Assembly: GCF_047511655.1 (NCBI RefSeq)
Contig: NC_133390.1
Span: 160,143,583-160,207,582, forward strand
Reading direction: 5' to 3'
DNA length: 64,000 bases
Source of the DNA: Castor canadensis
Lineage: Eukaryota > Chordata > Mammalia > Rodentia > Castoridae
Part shown: piece by piece, positions 32,760-43,330 of the stretch
Layout of the letters: the number at the start of each line of letters is the position of its first letter
Position numbering within the stretch: position 1 is the first letter of the stretch
The notes under the pieces: model-generated
The model's database searches: none
What the model was told of the DNA's origin: nothing
What the model saw: the letters and a program-made list of their open reading frames with translations, nothing else
Translations under genes and position numbers: made by a program

Positions 32760-32953
32760 GCCAGGCACCAGTGGCTCACTCCTGTGAGATCAGAAGGATT
32801 GCAGTTCGAGGCCACCCTGGGCAAATAGTTCACAAGAAAGACCCCCATCTCTAGAATAACCAGAACAAAACGGACTGGAGATATGGCTCAAGTGGTAGAG
32901 TTCCTGTTTTGCAAGTGTGAAGCCCTGAGTTTAAACCCCAATCCCACCAAAAA
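32760..32953 (+). repeat. Dimer-II SINE
   Basis: CATCTCTAGAATAACCAG in the left half; GTTTTGCAAGTGTGAAGCCC in the right. Confidence 0.9.
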
Positions 32954-33394
32954 AGATGAGGTCAGACTCTACAGCAGCCTCTCCTTTGATTCTGCCTGCT
33001 TCCAATCTACAGGGGCCTTTGCTCTATACAGAGCAGGTTACCCTGCATCGCCATTGCCTTGTGTTCCATTTGGCTGTCATCTCCCTGGGGATGCATGATA
33101 GGCTCTACTGTAGCACTGGACACTCACTTCTACCCATCTGGCCTCCATTACTCCCCCTTTGTGAGCCATCCAGGCCGCTTCCCCCAAGCCTGCTGCCTCC
33201 CTTTTGCTTCTGCCCTTATATAGCCCAACCTATGAGCTGTCTCCCTCCTTTACTTTCCTCTGAACCTTCTTCCCAGGCTTCTCAGCTCCTGGCCCTCCTC
33301 CATGAGGGGTCACTAAGTATTTGGCCTGTGACTCCAGTCCGCTGGCTTTATACTCAACTGGGTGGTGGTTAACCCAAGTCTGTCTCAAGAAGGG

Positions 33395-33545
33395 GTCTAT
33401 AGTTAGAGTTGCTGCCTCTCTGAGCCTCACTGTTTCCTTATCTGAAAACAGGGAGATGCATGTGGCACTCTCAGAGGGGGTGGGGAGGAGGGAGTGAGCA
33501 CCTCACAGAGCTCACTGTGAGGTGCTTGGCACCAGTGGTGCTTCT
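33395..33545 (+). repeat. MIR
   Basis: CTCTCTGAGCCTCACTGTTT matches the MIR core. Confidence 0.7.
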
Positions 33546-33869
33546 GCTCTTCTCATTCTCCCCCTGCGACAAGAAGGCTTAGGGTACCTGGCAGAATAAT
33601 AAGGAGTATTTCAGTGTGCCTCCGGAGCGAGCACCCACACAATAAGCTAGTCTGGACAGGAGTAGTGGGCAGAATTAGCCACTGGTGTTCACAAAAGTGA
33701 TCACTGCTGGGACAGTGCAGCAGAGGTGCAGGGCAGGGCAGGGTCTGGGGCCTCAAACAGGCCTCCCAAGAGGGATAGCCTTGAACTTATAAAGCCTGAG
33801 AGCCAGCCTCTTTGCTGGTCTACCTGCCTCCAGCCTTTCTCCTTCAATACTTTTTTTTTAATACAAAAG

Positions 33870-34165
33870 CAAAATTCTGATCATGTCAGACACCCCTGTG
33901 AACCCCACTGTCCTCATTGTAGAGTCCACACTCCTTAGGAGCACCCCAGCCTCGTTCTTCCTTTCCTTTCCTTTCCTTTGAACCCTCAGGTCCCTCTTCT
34001 TTCAGATCTTCCTTACCTTTCTCACTGCATGTAAACACCTCTGTTGTAGGCACTCTGATCCGCAGCCTGGGTTTTGAGTCACTGCTGTCTGTATTCCCAG
34101 GTCACCTCATACCTGTCCTGTCAAACCACTTATCACACTGTGCACACTGTATTGAAAATACTTTT
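33870..34165 (+). repeat. L2-like remnant
   Basis: TGATCATGTCAGACACCCCT ... GTCCACACTCCTTAGGAG ... TCTCACTGCATGTAAACACC; typical L2 3' wording with a (CTTTC)n patch. Confidence 0.6.
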
Positions 34166-34205
34166 AGTCAAGGACACTATTCCTAAATCTGAGAAATATA
34201 CCCCT

Positions 34206-34392
34206 GGGCAGGTGCTCCACCACTTGAGCCACACCCCCAGCCCTCCAACTCCTTTTTAAAAAGATCTTTTTCTTAGGCAGGGCATAATAATGCACACCTG
34301 TTATCCCATCACTGGGGAGGCTGCTGAGGCAGGAGGATCTTGAGTTTGAAGCCAGCCTGGGATACCTAGTGAGACCCCGTCTCAAAAAAAAA
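34206..34392. repeat. ID-like fragment (-) and B1-like SINE (+)
   Basis: GAGCCACACCCCCAGCCC then a plus-strand B1-like unit at 34276-34392. Confidence 0.8.
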
Positions 34393-34562
34393 CTCTCACA
34401 GACCTACGTTCCCGAAGATGTTAACGTGATCCATTTCTATTGTATTACTTAAGTTTGTACAAACATAAAACTGGGTTAAAAAAAAAAAACTTTATTTTTG
34501 GTTTTGCTTATACACGATTATAAAACCAATTTTCAAAGAAGATAAAATTACACCTAACTGTA

Positions 34563-34773
34563 GGGCACCAGTAGCTCATGTCTGTAATCCTAGCTACTTG
34601 AGAGGCTGAGATGGGGGAGGAATGGGATTTGAGGACAGTCTGAGCAAATAGTTCACGAAACCCCCATCTCCAAAAACAAAAATAGACTGGAGGTTTGTTT
34701 CAAACAGTAGAACATCTGCTCTGCAAGCTAGAAGTCCTGAGTTCAAACCCCAGTCCCACATTTAAAAAAAAAA
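34563..34773 (+). repeat. Dimer-II SINE
   Basis: CCCCCATCTCCAAAAAC and CTGCTCTGCAAGCTAGAAGT. Confidence 0.9.
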
Positions 34774-36037
34774 AAAATTTCCACCTACCTGCTTTAAGTG
34801 GTGGCTGGTATTTTGCTGAGGGCCCTGGGCGGGTAGTAAGACAAAGGGCTGACCTGGGTGAGTGGATGGCTGCAGACCGCTAAGCTCCTACTTGTGGTCA
34901 GTGGCACTGGATCCCTCACCTTCCTGCTGCATGCTCTGCCCCCAGCACCTGACCAGGGTCTATTCACTGAGGCTTTTGACTGCTTTTTAGAGGCTCTGAA
35001 TCCTGCAGGCATGGAGAACAGAGACCTACTTTGGTTTATTGTTGTAACCCAGGTGTTTAGCCCCGTGCTAGGTATCTGGTACATAGAGGCTCAGAAAATA
35101 AACTGTTGAAATGACAGACACCCATGATCTAGTGTTGGAAACGTAGAGGCTCCTCAGTCAGGAAAAAAGAAAATTGGTTTAAGTTCTTGGAGGCATCTTT
35201 TTTTCTGTCTTTATTTTTGAAATTTTCCTTTATTATTAAAGATGTTTTCAAAATAGCAAGCACTTTACCACTTAGTTACACCCTCAGCCCCAAAGTAAGA
35301 GAAAATAAGATGAACCAAGAACCATTGCTGCTGAAGGCATCCGGAATTTTGTAAGCAGGTTTTATCTCTCCCTGGGGGTATCACTTTTGATTGTCTCCTT
35401 TAACCGGCCCTGGAGCGGTTTCATTAGCAAGTCAATGAGTCATTTAACTAACTGGTTTGCTGGTACTTGCCCAGGGCAAGGCAGTTGGGAGGGTAAGACC
35501 AAAAAAAAAAAAAAAAGTCTCTTGTGAAGGATTTTCTCAGTTCCCTGTGACTCCTAAGCCAGTTTCCAGTCTACAGGGCTGCCTGAGAGGGTTCTGGGCT
35601 CCAGTCCTTCACAGTGCAGGACTGGCTACACTATGAGCCAGGTCCAGTGCTATGTGTGGAAGGCAGTAGCAGAACAGGTACCTCCAGGTCACGTCCTGAG
35701 AAGTTTTTCCCGGGCCCTGCTGGACAGGCTGCAATCCCTGTGGTAAGACCCTGGGGTGAGAAAGGAGCCTGGGCAGTGGTTGTGGTTGACTGTGTGGGAG
35801 GAGTGGCCTGGGGCAGCCAGGGACTATCTTTATGTCCTGGGCTCTCCTCTCTGGCTCCCACAGGCTACAACCTGTCTCCTCACCTCTAGGTCTTTCCAGA
35901 TGTATTTTTTTCATTTTTTGAGCTTCTGTGTGAGCTTTTTTGCTTAAAGGGCTTGCCCCACAAGATAGGTTACACTGGCAAGGTAAACTGTTGGTTCCTA
36001 AGGGTAGTCACAAAGGCTTGTTTAAAAGCACATTCCC

Positions 36038-36226
36038 AACCCGGGTGCTGGAGGCTCACGCCTATAACCTCAGCTACTTGGGAGGCTGAGATCCAGAGGA
36101 TCTGATTCGAGGCCAGTCCAGGCAAACAGACTCCATCTCCAAAATAATTAGAGCAAAATAGAGTGGAGGCGTGGCTCAAGTGGTAGAGCGCCTGCTTTGC
36201 AAGTGTGAAGCTCTGAGTTCAAACCC
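36038..36226 (+). repeat. Dimer-II SINE
   Basis: CTCCATCTCCAAAATAATTA and CTGCTTTGCAAGTGTGAAGC. Confidence 0.92.
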
Positions 36227-36303
36227 AGAGGGGCACATTCCCAGCTCCAGCTCCTCCCTGCACCTGCATGGATCTATGAGGTAGATGGGAAGTAGCTATT
36301 TTA

Positions 36304-36510
36304 AGCCAGGTGTGGGAGGCTCCAGGCCAGCCTGATCTACATAGCTACACCTTGTCTACAAACAAAAAAGCCCAATTTTTAAAAATCACCCAGGGTGATT
36401 CCAATCTAGTCAGCAACTTTTTTTTTTTGGCAGTACTGGGATTAAACTCAGGGCCTCAGTCAGGTGCTCCACCACTCCACCAGCCAAGCCCGAAGCTTTT
36501 AAGATCACCT
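36304..36510. repeat. B1-like piece, then MER5-like element split by ID-like SINE
   Basis: AAAAATCACCCAGGGTGATT and AAGATCACCTGGGTCACCAG resemble MER5-type hAT remnants; a minus ID-like SINE is at 36420-36488. Confidence 0.5.
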
Positions 36511-37489
36511 GGGTCACCAGGTGTTTGGGAAAGGCTCTCCAGGCCTCCACTTCTGTCCTGTCAGCTCTGCTCTTTCACAGCTGAGAAAGACTCTCTGAGA
36601 AGGCACTCTGTCTGCATTCCTTACATGCCCGTTCCCATCCTCCAGGCCTGTGTCACTGGCTCCCTGGTGGTGTGTTTCCCCTGCCCACCCCTAGCCTGGT
36701 CCCTGTCCTTCATCTTTGTCCCTGCTCCTTTCACATGGAGTCCTGTTGGATAGCAGAGATCAACTTTCAGGCACCATCACAGAATTCACCTTGGCGTTCC
36801 TCTGCCCCCTTCCAGAGGTCCGTGGGCGAGGACAAGTCACCCACTCTTTTCCTGACATGAGTGAGGTGTCTAGTGGGGTACAACCCTTGCCTAATGCCCT
36901 CAGAGGTGCATGTTTTAAGGGACACAGACACACAGATGCTAAGCCACCAAGTTTTCTGTAGCAGGGTGAACACTTGGGGCATTGTTTGAAGGGGCTGTTT
37001 GTCCGTTCTCTTATCGTAAGCCAAAATGGAGGTGCATCTAGGGGCGAGATACTCAGCCTGGCTGCTGATCAGGCATCCTTCCCCAGCCACACTCCTCCAC
37101 CCATGGCCTGCATCCAGGGCTGAGGTGTAGAGGTAGGTGCAAGGCCCTCACATAGCACAGGTAGCTGAGGAGGTGGCTGTGGGAGCAGGGAGGGATGTGG
37201 AAGGCACAGCTCCAGCCAGGAGGGAGGGAGGGCCTCAGGCTCAGGTCTTATTTATGCTGGCAGTGGTATATGTCTGTCTGGTCAAATTGCAGCCTGTATA
37301 CTTGTGACCTGGAAGTTCTGGAACCTCCTTGTTCAGGACTTCTGTTTCTGTAGTGGAGCTCACTGCAGAATCCATCCCATAGGCTGCTGAAGGTTAAATG
37401 AGTATTCAGATCTAAGCTTGGTGTTTTGTGTTCAAGTGTTGCTGTTGAGCTTAGGTGACTGTCAACTGTCCTGTTCCCATCCTGTGATA

Positions 37490-37670
37490 GCAAAAGCACA
37501 AAGCAGTGGAGGCTACAGCCAGCTCTGCACTCAGAGACTGTGAGACTTCGGGCAAGTCCTTTATCTGTCTGAGCTCCAGCTTTGGGGACACTGTTCCCCA
37601 CCTCCCAGGTTTGAATGCAGATTAAACATTGAGGTGGCTGGCATGACACCTGGTATCAAAGGTGCTTAGT
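37490..37670 (+). repeat. MIR
   Basis: GACTGTGAGACTTCGGGCAA ... AGGTGCTTAGTAAGTTTG. Confidence 0.75.
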
Positions 37671-38159
37671 AAGTTTGTTTCCTTCCTTCCCCCTGATTAA
37701 CTGTTCAACACTACCTTTCTTTGGAGCTCCCTGGCACCTCTAGCCAGGATTCAGCTCAGCCAGTGCCTGTCGTTGTGTGTGTACCTGGCTACACTGAGAG
37801 GACCACACAGTGATGTGGGGCTGCAGAGTCCTTCCATGCTGGAATGGAAAAGAAAGAAGGGCCCCAGAAGCCTCTGGTCCTACCCTGCCTGACAGGGTTT
37901 GCCTGTAGAATGAATGCATCCAGCAGCAGCCAGCTAGGGAAGGAGCCACACAAACGAGGCACCAACTCCCATCACAGATGGCTGTCCCTCAGTAGGAAGA
38001 TAGTAGGTACACAAGGCTTGCTCAGATATAGGCCAAGAAAGAAGTCTGGTGATAGCCAGGGACAGAAACTGATACCACAAGTCCTGGGCATTGCTATAGT
38101 CCACTCAGGAGATGGGGAGGGGGATCCTGTCCTTTCTCCTTAGCACAAGTTATAAATGT

Positions 38160-38530
38160 CTGCTGAACTAAGGAGAGGAGACCGTGGCAGAAGGACCTCG
38201 AGTCAAGCCACTGTACAGACCCCTTAGTGGTTTCCCATAGTGTTTTGGGCTAGTAAGGTCCACCCTGTCCAGTAATGAGCTCATCACCAACAATACCTCC
38301 TTCCATCAGCTCCTTTTTCTGAGCCATGGTCTTGCCATGTTACACAGGTTGGTCTCATACTTCTGGACTCAAGCAGTCCTGCTTCAGCCTTCCTTGTGGT
38401 TGGGACTACAGATGTACATCACTGCACCCAGCCCATTTCCATCTTTTTCCTTCCTTCCACTTACTGATGGTCAGTCATCTACTTGTTTTATTGTCAGTCT
38501 GCACCACTAGATGGACTGTCAGTCCCATGG
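38160..38530 (+). repeat. L2-like remnant split by B1-like SINE
   Basis: CCCTTAGTGGTTTCCCATAG and CATCTACTTGTTTTATTGTC; minus B1-like SINE 38310-38432. Confidence 0.6.
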
Positions 38531-38546
38531 GGCCGAGCGCTTGTTT

Positions 38547-38930
38547 ATCTTTGTTTGCTTGCTTGTTTTCTTGAGACAGGGTCTCCCTGCACAGCCTAGG
38601 CTGCCCTTGAATTCACATTCCAGGTGCCTGGATCATAGACAAGCACCGCCAGGCCCAACTCAGTGCCTGTTCAAAAGGCAGCCAGCAAGCACCAAGAACT
38701 GGTCTGGCATATAGTAGGCACTCAGATACTTATTTGAATGAGCAAGAAGCCCTGAAAGGGAGAGCAGAGGACTGGGGTTTGAACTCAAGGCCTTGCACGA
38801 GACAAGCATTTTACTGCTGACCCATGCCTGCAGCCAAAAAAGGCTTTGGGTTATTTTTTTTGATGGGGTCTTGCTTTTTGCCTGGGCTAATCTGGGACTG
38901 AGATTACAACTGACCACCAGCTGAGCTTCA
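38547..38930 (-). repeat. B1-like, ID and B1-like SINEs
   Basis: B1-like 38547-38655, ID 38767-38835 and a short B1-like piece 38855-38929, all minus. Confidence 0.75.
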
Positions 38931-39033
38931 AAGTGTGCTCACTAGGAAAAGGAGTTGGTCAAATTCATCTCGCTAGTTGATGAAGAAAACTGTAGACACA
39001 CAGTACATGGCAACTTTTGGCAAACTCTGCAGT

Positions 39034-39196
39034 GGAGGAGGCTCACGCCTGTAATCTTAGCTGTACTCAGGAGGATCATGGGTCGAAGCCAGCCAGGCAA
39101 ATAGTTCAGGAGACCCTATCTTGATAAACCCTTTACAAAAATAGGGCTGCTGGAGGGGCTCAAGATGAAGTCCCTGAGTTCACGTCCCAGTACCGC
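39034..39196 (+). repeat. Dimer-I SINE
   Basis: Shortened left half; right half CTGGAGGGGCTCAAGATGAAG. Confidence 0.85.
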
Positions 39197-39514
39197 ATTT
39201 TCCAGGAGGAAAAGAGGGCACTCCAGAACAGAGGGATGTGGTAGGCAAAAGACATGGGGCATTTAACAAAGAACAGGAATAAGCACAGGCGAGTAGCTTC
39301 ACATGCTGCCAGGCTTAGCGCAAGAGGGATGGCGTCAGGGGACTCACAAAGATAGGCTGGGCAGCAGAGGGCTTTAATGCCCAGCCTCTGGAGCCCGGAC
39401 TGGATCCTGTAGGCAGGAGACAAACAGCAGCCACTGCATTTTAGAAAGACACTGACTACCCCTGAAGAAGCAGCTAGACAGAGCTAAGAAGCTGGGGGAT
39501 ATTCAAGAGTTCAG

Positions 39515-39705
39515 GGCTCAGGCGTGATGCATGCCTGTAATCTCAGCTAGGATCATGGTCTAAAGCTAGCCCAGGCAAAAACCAAAGCCCTGAATTCAAT
39601 CCCCAATACTGCCCAAAAAAAAAAAAACGGGTTTAGGAGTACAACTAACTTAATGGTAGAGCACTTAGCTAGTACGAACACACACAAACACACACACACA
39701 CAAAA
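39515..39705 (+). repeat. Shortened SINE with second ID unit and (CA)n tail
   Basis: B1-like start, ID-like 3' box, A-run, then an ID start (GTAGAGCACTTAGCTAG) ending in (CA)n. Confidence 0.7.
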
Positions 39706-40019
39706 CATAAAAGAAATCTAGACAGATAAGGGGTAGGGTTCCAGACATGTGTCCCCCAAACCACAGGTACGTTGAGCTTTGTAGCATGCCACAGTGGTGA
39801 GGGTCATGCCTCTTCGTCCAAGTATTGCTACAAACAGTAATTTTTCTTCTCCCCAAAAGCTCCTTGGTGTCCCCTTGGCTCTTCCCCAGGTCTGTAGTAA
39901 AACTCTGCAGGTCTGGGAGTGAATCAGTCCTCCTCATCCATCCACACCCAGCAGGCAGCAGGTCCAGCACTTCCAGTTTCCTGAACAGATGAAACATTTG
40001 TCTTGGGGAGAATGGGGAG

Positions 40020-40125
40020 ATTGAAACAAGGTTTTGCTGTATATGTATAAGCCAGGCTGGACTCACAGTTGCTCAGTAGCCCGGCTGGCCTCAGACTCAG
40101 GATCCTCCTAACTCAGCCTCCCTTA
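40020..40125 (-). repeat. B1-like SINE
   Basis: AAACAAGGTTTTGCTGTATA ... CCTAACTCAGCCTCCC. Confidence 0.8.
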
Positions 40126-40256
40126 CTGGAATCTGAACTCCCTGCTTCCAAGTCTCCTGTTTCCAGTCTATTCTGCACCAGGCAAGTAATTTGGGCTCCC
40201 TACTGCCCTAAGAGCCCAACCACATAGGCCTACCTTCTGCGTTTGTCACAGGTGCT

Positions 40257-40275
40257 CTGCTGCCCCCTGCCAGTC
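40257..40275 (-). promoter_or_regulatory. CTCF-like motif upstream of TGIF2 last exon
   Basis: CTGCTGCCCCCTGCCAG reads on the minus strand as CTGGCAGGGGGCAGCAG, near the CTCF consensus. It lies about 410 bases before the TGIF2 last exon. Confidence 0.4.
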
Positions 40276-40414
40276 CTCCCTCCTCACTTCCTAGTCCAGC
40301 AGCTGCTTGTCCTTCAGATCCCTACTGAAGAGTGGCATCGTGAGTCCACTGGCCCTCCTCACCCTTGTCTCCACTAGCACCATGGTGCACAGGTGCAGTT
40401 TCCTATGCCACTCT

Positions 40415-40548
40415 ACCAGCTCTTTTTTGTGTTGGATTTTTTTCAAGATAGGGTCTTGCGAACTGTTTACTGGGGCTGGCTTCAAACTGTGATCCTCCTG
40501 ATCTCTGCCTCCTGAGTAGCTGAGATCACAGGTGTGAGTCACCGGTGC
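40415..40548 (-). repeat. Dimer-I SINE, left half
   Basis: AAGATAGGGTCTTGCGAACT ... GTGTGAGTCACCGGTGCCCA. Confidence 0.85.
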
Positions 40549-40685
40549 CCAGTGCGTTTGTGTGGTTTCTTCGCTGACTCTACTCCCATAGGAACCTCTG
40601 AGGGCTGGGCTGCTGCAGCCTGAAACGTGGGTGCTTCACAGTTGTTTTGGATGGGGTTAGCTGATCAGTCTCTTGCTCCTTCCAG

Positions 40686-41207
40686 ATATGTAACTGGTTC
40701 ATCAATGCCCGGCGGCGCCTGCTTCCAGACATGCTTCGGAAGGACGGCAAAGACCCTAACCAGTTCACCATTTCCCGCCGCGGGGGCAAAGCCTCCGATG
40801 TGGCCCTTCCCCGGGGCAGCAGCCCCTCAGTGCTGGCCATGTCTGTACCAGCCCCGACCAATGTGCTCTCCTTGTCTGTGTGCTCTGTGCCGCTCCACTC
40901 GGGCCAGGGTGAAAAGCCAGCAGCTGTCTTCCCACAGGGGGAGCTGGAGCCTCCAAAGCCCCTAGTCGCCCCTGGCAGCACACTTACCCTGCTGACCAGG
41001 GCTGAGGCTGGAAGCCCCACGGGTGGACTCTTTAACACGCCGCCGCCCACGCCCCCAGAACAGGACAAGGAGGACTTCAGCAGCTTCCAGCTGCTAGTGG
41101 AGGTGGCACTGCAGAGGGCGGCAGAGATGGAGCTCCAGAAGCAGCAGGACCCCGCACCCCCATTGCTGTGTGCTCCCATCCCTCTGGTCTCTGAGAACCC
41201 CAAGTAG
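40686..41207 (+). CDS. TGIF2: TGIF2 last coding exon (residues 65-237 and stop)
   Basis: Follows a TCCTTCCAG acceptor and opens with [11 protein letters not shown], the DNA-recognition helix 3 of the TALE homeodomain, with the typical isoleucine in WFIN. Total length with the first exon is 237 aa, the usual size for TGIF2. After the homeodomain comes a Ser/Pro-rich middle region (about 100-180), then TPPPTPPE with T182 and T186, the positions described as MAPK-phosphorylated in human TGIF2. An acidic/amphipathic stretch (about 190-216, [20 protein letters not shown]) lies in the C-terminal repression domain. The paralogue TGIF1's CtBP motif (PLDLS) is absent, as expected. Stop TAG at 41205-41207. 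The 258-codon open frame on the opposite strand here is only a GC-rich shadow. Confidence 0.97.
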   Translation: MCNWFINARRRLLPDMLRKDGKDPNQFTISRRGGKASDVALPRGSSPSVLAMSVPAPTNVLSLSVCSVPLHSGQGEKPAAVFPQGELEPPKPLVAPGSTLTLLTRAEAGSPTGGLFNTPPPTPPEQDKEDFSSFQLLVEVALQRAAEMELQKQQDPAPPLLCAPIPLVSENPK

Positions 41208-41440
41208 GTGTCAGCCACCAGGCAGCTCAGGCCGAGCCCACTGTCCGGGGCTTCCAGTTCCTTCCCTTCCATACAGAGGGTTTTCCATGGATCACTGCCA
41301 GGCATCAGGATCATCTCCTCTGTCCAGAGGTCCCAGCAGGAAGACGCCAGCGTCACTGCACTGTGACGGGACCTCTCCTCTGCTGACTGCCGGTTCTCCA
41401 GGCCTCCTCGGTGAGGGGACCGAGGGATCGGAGACAGGTG

Positions 41441-41473
<33 letters not shown>
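41441..41473 (+). repeat. (TGC/CTG)11 trinucleotide repeat in TGIF2 3'UTR
   Basis: Eleven perfect uninterrupted TGC units, 234 bases after the TGIF2 stop codon. On the sense RNA this is a short CUG tract. Confidence 0.95.
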
Positions 41474-41475
<2 letters not shown>

Positions 41476-41914
41476 CTCCAGAGAAACCCGGGACGCCTGT
41501 CCCAGCTGCTTCCTGGGCTGGGCTCAGGAAACCTGCCAGGCTCAGACCTCAGTGGGTCCCAACTGCCCTTGAGCTGTGCCTTTGTCAAGCCAGGTGTGCA
41601 CATTCCAAGTTCATAAGCAGGGACAAAAGAAAAGAACCCAACAGATGTCCCAGAACCGACTCCAGTTGAATGTTTCGATTTTGCTAAACTGTTATTTTTC
41701 CCTTTTTGCTGTGGTTTGCATTGATGGCAGTAGTTAGCCTAGGTGTGGGGCAGGAGACCACGTCACATGGTGGAGTCTAATAAAATGGAGATGGCCCACC
41801 ACGCGACTGCCAATTGTTGTACAAGGAAGGAGGATTTTTATTTGGGGGACCAGCTAAATCTCTGCAGTAGTGAGAAGTTCCAAATGGTTGTTTTATTGTT
41901 GGTTTGGTTTACCA

Positions 41915-41920
41915 AATAAA
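41915..41920 (+). terminator. TGIF2: Possible proximal poly(A) signal, TGIF2
   Basis: AATAAA followed by a G-rich then GT-containing stretch. Use would give a 3'UTR of about 730 bases. Unproven. Confidence 0.4.
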
Positions 41921-42313
41921 TGGGGGGAGTGTTTAAAAAAAGTATGGGCATTGGCTTTCTTTGCACCAGGCACAGAAGGGGGGGTAAAGCCACAGCCACA
42001 GGTGAGCCTGACACTCTGACGACAGCTTCTAGATGTACAGCAGAGAAAGATGATAAAAACCAGAGAGGTGTTTGTTTTTGTTTTTGTTTTTGCTTTTACT
42101 GTATTGGGGGGAAGTGGGGGGGAGTTAAAGCTAGACTGCTAGTTAAGCAGTGGATTTTTTTTTTCTTTCTTTCCTTCTTTTTATTGTTTCCCCTTCTTTG
42201 TTCTTGAAGGCTTTACCCGCAGCCTGAGTTTTGGATTCCTTTAGGAACTGGGGCTGGAATGTCCTGCTTGGAGGGAAGAGAGCCATCTGCTGGCCAGGAA
42301 GCCTTCTACTACT

Positions 42314-42328
42314 CCAGCAGGGGGTGCT
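42314..42328 (+). promoter_or_regulatory. Strong CTCF-like motif in TGIF2 3'UTR
   Basis: CCAGCAGGGGGTGCT differs from the CTCF core CCAGCAGGGGGCGCT at one position. Confidence 0.5.
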
Positions 42329-43273
42329 TTTCCCTCCATCCTGGAAGGAGCCCTTCTTGGAGGCCCAGTGCCTGTGGCTGCCTCAGCAGCTGCCTTCACA
42401 GGGAGCTGAGCTGCAAATGGGGTAAAAGCTAGGGAGCTCGGAGTGTCTTTGTTTCATCTTCCTTTAAATTGGAGTTGCAAGGGCCATTCCTAAATTTTTC
42501 CAGTGAAACATAACCACAGGTGGTCATCATCCCCTCCCTCTCCCTGCTTTTTATTTTGCTGTTTTGTTGCTGATAATGTTCAACAGCAGTATATCTGCCC
42601 CATCTTTATATATCCTAAGAAACACTAATCCTAGGTTGTTATTAGCCAAAATATTTTTCTTCTCAGTAACAATGTTCCTGGGCCAAAAAATATGTTTCCC
42701 TGAAGTTACCAGGTTGGGCAAGGGAAGGGCTTCCTGGGTGTTGACTGACTTGGGTGAGCCTAGCCAGGAAAAAGGCAGAACACTGCTGTCTTTTCTAGAA
42801 CCCCTGCCACCCGTGAGGGGCTCCCCACCTCTCCTGAGAAGCTTGGCCCATCCCTTGCTGTGGGAGTGGGAATAGCTATACTCTATAATAGGCAGGCATG
42901 TTTCCTACATTCTGCCTCCTCCTGGCCTCCTCCTCCTGAGGTCCAGCTGGGGAAGGATAAACACTGCAGCTTCAAGTTAGCTGAGGCTACTGTTTATCCC
43001 CACCTCCAACCCCCCGCAGTGTCTGAGTCCTGTGTGACTGTTACCACGGGATCCTGCAGTAGGTGACTTGGAGTATATCGGGCAGGGGTGAGATTTTCCC
43101 TCCCCACAGTGCACTGAGCAGGAAAGGTGGTCAGGGTTCTGGAAGCCATGCTGCTGAATTCTGTTTGGCATTGCCCCCCGGTGTGAAGTGGGGCTGCCTC
43201 TGCTTAGGTTTTTGTTGTAAGATAAATGTGGAGGAGCACAGTTACCCATTGAATTATTTGAGCAAAAAACTAC

Positions 43274-43281
43274 TGTAAATA
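43274..43281 (+). promoter_or_regulatory. Pumilio-type element (TGTAAATA)
   Basis: Exact match to TGTANATA, 24 bases before the distal TGIF2 poly(A) signal, in the sense orientation of the message. Confidence 0.4.
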
Positions 43282-43304
43282 ACTTTTGTTTTTGTCTTTT
43301 GTCA

Positions 43305-43310
43305 AATAAA
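43305..43310 (+). terminator. TGIF2: TGIF2 distal poly(A) signal
   Basis: AATAAA within TCAAATAAAGTTG, followed at once by a GT/T-rich downstream element (GTTTTGTTTTTG). The single-copy, SINE-free 3'UTR ends here. Confidence 0.85.
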
Positions 43311-43330
43311 GTTGTTTTGTTTTTGTTTAT

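Larger units (their letters stand above)
31841..40685 (+). other. TGIF2: TGIF2 intron interrupting the homeodomain
   Basis: An 8.8 kb phase-0 intron from GTAGGA to TTCCAG. It holds SINEs, MIR and L2 remnants, a MER5-like piece split by an ID-like SINE (about 36375-36510), and single-copy stretches without recognised content at about 32955-33390, 34800-36030, 36500-37480, 37650-38160 and 39200-39510. No additional exon is supported. Confidence 0.85.
41208..43330 (+). other. TGIF2: TGIF2 3' untranslated region
   Basis: About 2.1 kb from the TAG to just past the AATAAA at 43305, a length fitting the known long TGIF2 message. It is almost free of SINEs, unlike the flanks, which supports its being transcribed exon. 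It contains a (TGC)11 tract, a possible early poly(A) signal at 41915, a CTCF-like motif at 42314 and a Pumilio-type element at 43274. Open frames inside it are not conserved proteins I recognise. Confidence 0.8.

Noticed and set aside
40580-41356. 258-codon minus-strand frame over TGIF2 last exon
   Set aside because: Antisense shadow of the conserved TGIF2 coding exon.
41292-41603. Minus-strand frame with a serine run
   Set aside because: The serine run is the complement of the (TGC)11 tract in the TGIF2 3'UTR.
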